From positions 1 to 5,189 of the forward strand of contig JAJZIE010000193.1 in NCBI GenBank assembly GCA_021810725.1: 5,189 bases of DNA, given 5' to 3'. Shown piece by piece: positions 4,319 through 5,189 of this stretch. The notes beneath the pieces were generated by a model, which saw only the letters and a list, made by a program, of their open reading frames with translations, was not told where the DNA came from and made no database searches. Made by a program: the position numbers and the translations under genes. The DNA comes from Bacillota bacterium (lineage in GTDB: Bacteria > Bacillota > Sulfobacillia > JAJZYS01 > JAJYTV01). Numbering within the stretch: the first letter of the stretch is position 1; each line of letters opens with the position of its first letter.

Positions 4319-5189
4319 GTGTCCGTTTTGTCCATGGCAAAGAAAGCTATTGTTGCGGCATCGATCATTTCGTTGATACCCATGCTGTCCACTGCGCATG
4401 TGGCGGCAGGCTCCAACCCGCTTCCCGAGACCAGAGCGGCATTCACCTGCGCCTTGTCGGACGCGCTGCACCTGGCACCAAAGCCGGTGTCGGGCAGTCC
4501 CTTCACCGACCTCGGCTCCACCTCGACCGCGTGTCAGGAAGAGATCTCGGCCGCCTACGCCGCTGGTTGGATCTCGGGTACGGGGCCGCACAGCTTCGGG
4601 CCACGAGCCCCGCTGACGCGCGAGCAGGTGGCGAAGATCGAGATCAACGCCCTTGGCCTCTCTCAGGCCGCGGGGGCGCTCCTTGCGTACCGGCCGTTCT
4701 TTGTTGACGCCGGCACCATCGGCGCCTGGGCGTGGGGTGACGTGGACGAGGCGCACAAGATCGGCATCCTGAACGGCTTCACGAACGGCACGTTCGGCCC
4801 CGCCGTCACCTTCACTCCGGCCCAGGCAGGGGACGCGATCCGGCAGCTGCTGGGCTACGAGCAGGGAAAGCGCCCCTCGACCACCTTCCTGCAGGCTGCA
4901 CGCGTGCCCGCCGTCACGCTGGACAACGCCGTCTACGCCATCGGCGTGACTTTCGACCCCACCCCCCCGCCGGTCACCGTGGATCCCTTGAACAACGCCG
5001 CCGACACGCGCGTCTCGTGGCTCTGGGACGCGGTGCAGAAAGGTTGGTTGCCGAGAACGACGACCACGGTATCGACCAAGATCAGCCGCGCGGAGTTGCT
5101 GAGCGTCGTTGTGGCGGCTTTGGGGGACAGCGACGCCGCGACGGCCCTCTCGAACGCCCCCTCGCCCTACCGGGACGACGCTCTGATCC
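4319..5189 (+). CDS. Secreted SLH-domain protein, 3' end outside the window
   Basis: At least 290 residues are encoded, with no stop before the right edge. A signal peptide is clear: two lysines at 8-9, a hydrophobic core (about 10-22) and a likely cleavage after HVAA near residue 30. Two S-layer-homology modules follow at about 61-114 (FTDLG, IS..YAAGWISG, FGP, LTREQ) and 127-180 (FVDAG, WAWGDVDEAHKIGIL, TFGP, FTPAQA). A weaker third lies at about 229-270 (VSWLWDAVQKGWL, ISRAEL), and PYRDDA near the edge may start another. SLH modules usually bind secondary cell-wall polymers and hold proteins at the cell surface. I chose GTG 4319 because GGGAG (4307-4311) lies seven bases upstream. ATG 4334, five codons in, also gives a good signal peptide but lies 22 bases from that site. 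Two cysteines (44 and 72) bracket the first module's start and could form a disulfide. Any C-terminal enzyme domain would lie beyond the window. Confidence 0.87.
   Translation, partial: MSVLSMAKKAIVAASIISLIPMLSTAHVAAGSNPLPETRAAFTCALSDALHLAPKPVSGSPFTDLGSTSTACQEEISAAYAAGWISGTGPHSFGPRAPLTREQVAKIEINALGLSQAAGALLAYRPFFVDAGTIGAWAWGDVDEAHKIGILNGFTNGTFGPAVTFTPAQAGDAIRQLLGYEQGKRPSTTFLQAARVPAVTLDNAVYAIGVTFDPTPPPVTVDPLNNAADTRVSWLWDAVQKGWLPRTTTTVSTKISRAELLSVVVAALGDSDAATALSNAPSPYRDDALI

Noticed and set aside
4151..4756. Minus-strand frame of 201 residues opposite the SLH gene
   Set aside because: The plus strand here encodes a signal peptide and SLH modules; the antisense frame has no recognisable feature.

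Overview
The window looks like chromosomal DNA from a high-GC Gram-positive bacterium, most likely an actinobacterium. The reasons are the strong G/C preference at codon third positions, the GTG starts and promoter -10 boxes of the TAnnnT type. I cannot name the genus from sequence alone.

Layout. Positions 1-176 hold a short tRNA leader with a likely promoter. A tight operon of three tRNA genes follows (Pro-TGG, Gly-TCC, Arg-TCT; 177-413), each with its 3' CCA encoded. A 69-bp imperfect repeat that folds into a perfect 14-bp stem-loop lies 32 bp further on (446-514). A second copy, 84% identical, lies 1,123 bp downstream (1569-1637). The segment between the copies holds little that is clearly coding until a small gene for an XRE-type DNA-binding domain fused to membrane helices (816-1388). 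A candidate 59-residue ORF overlaps the end of that gene by ATGA (1385-1564). Beyond the second repeat are an unexplained stem-loop and a MerR-family regulator gene (1810-2760) with a textbook self-regulated promoter: a 19-bp spacer carrying an inverted repeat.

The MerR gene converges on a minus-strand gene for a two-helix potassium channel with a cytoplasmic RCK domain (2865-3962). A strong bidirectional stem-loop separates them. The channel gene diverges from a plus-strand gene for a secreted protein with S-layer-homology (SLH) modules, which starts near 4319 and runs off the right edge. The 356-bp divergent spacer is rich in inverted repeats and becomes A+T-richer toward the SLH gene. It also contains a possible 20-codon leader ORF ending at a stem-loop.

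The protein genes do not form one obvious pathway. The region reads as housekeeping tRNAs followed by accessory regulators, then an ion channel and a cell-surface protein. The least conventional feature is the repeated structured element. Both copies sit just downstream of a transcription unit in the direction of transcription, and their differences largely preserve base pairing.
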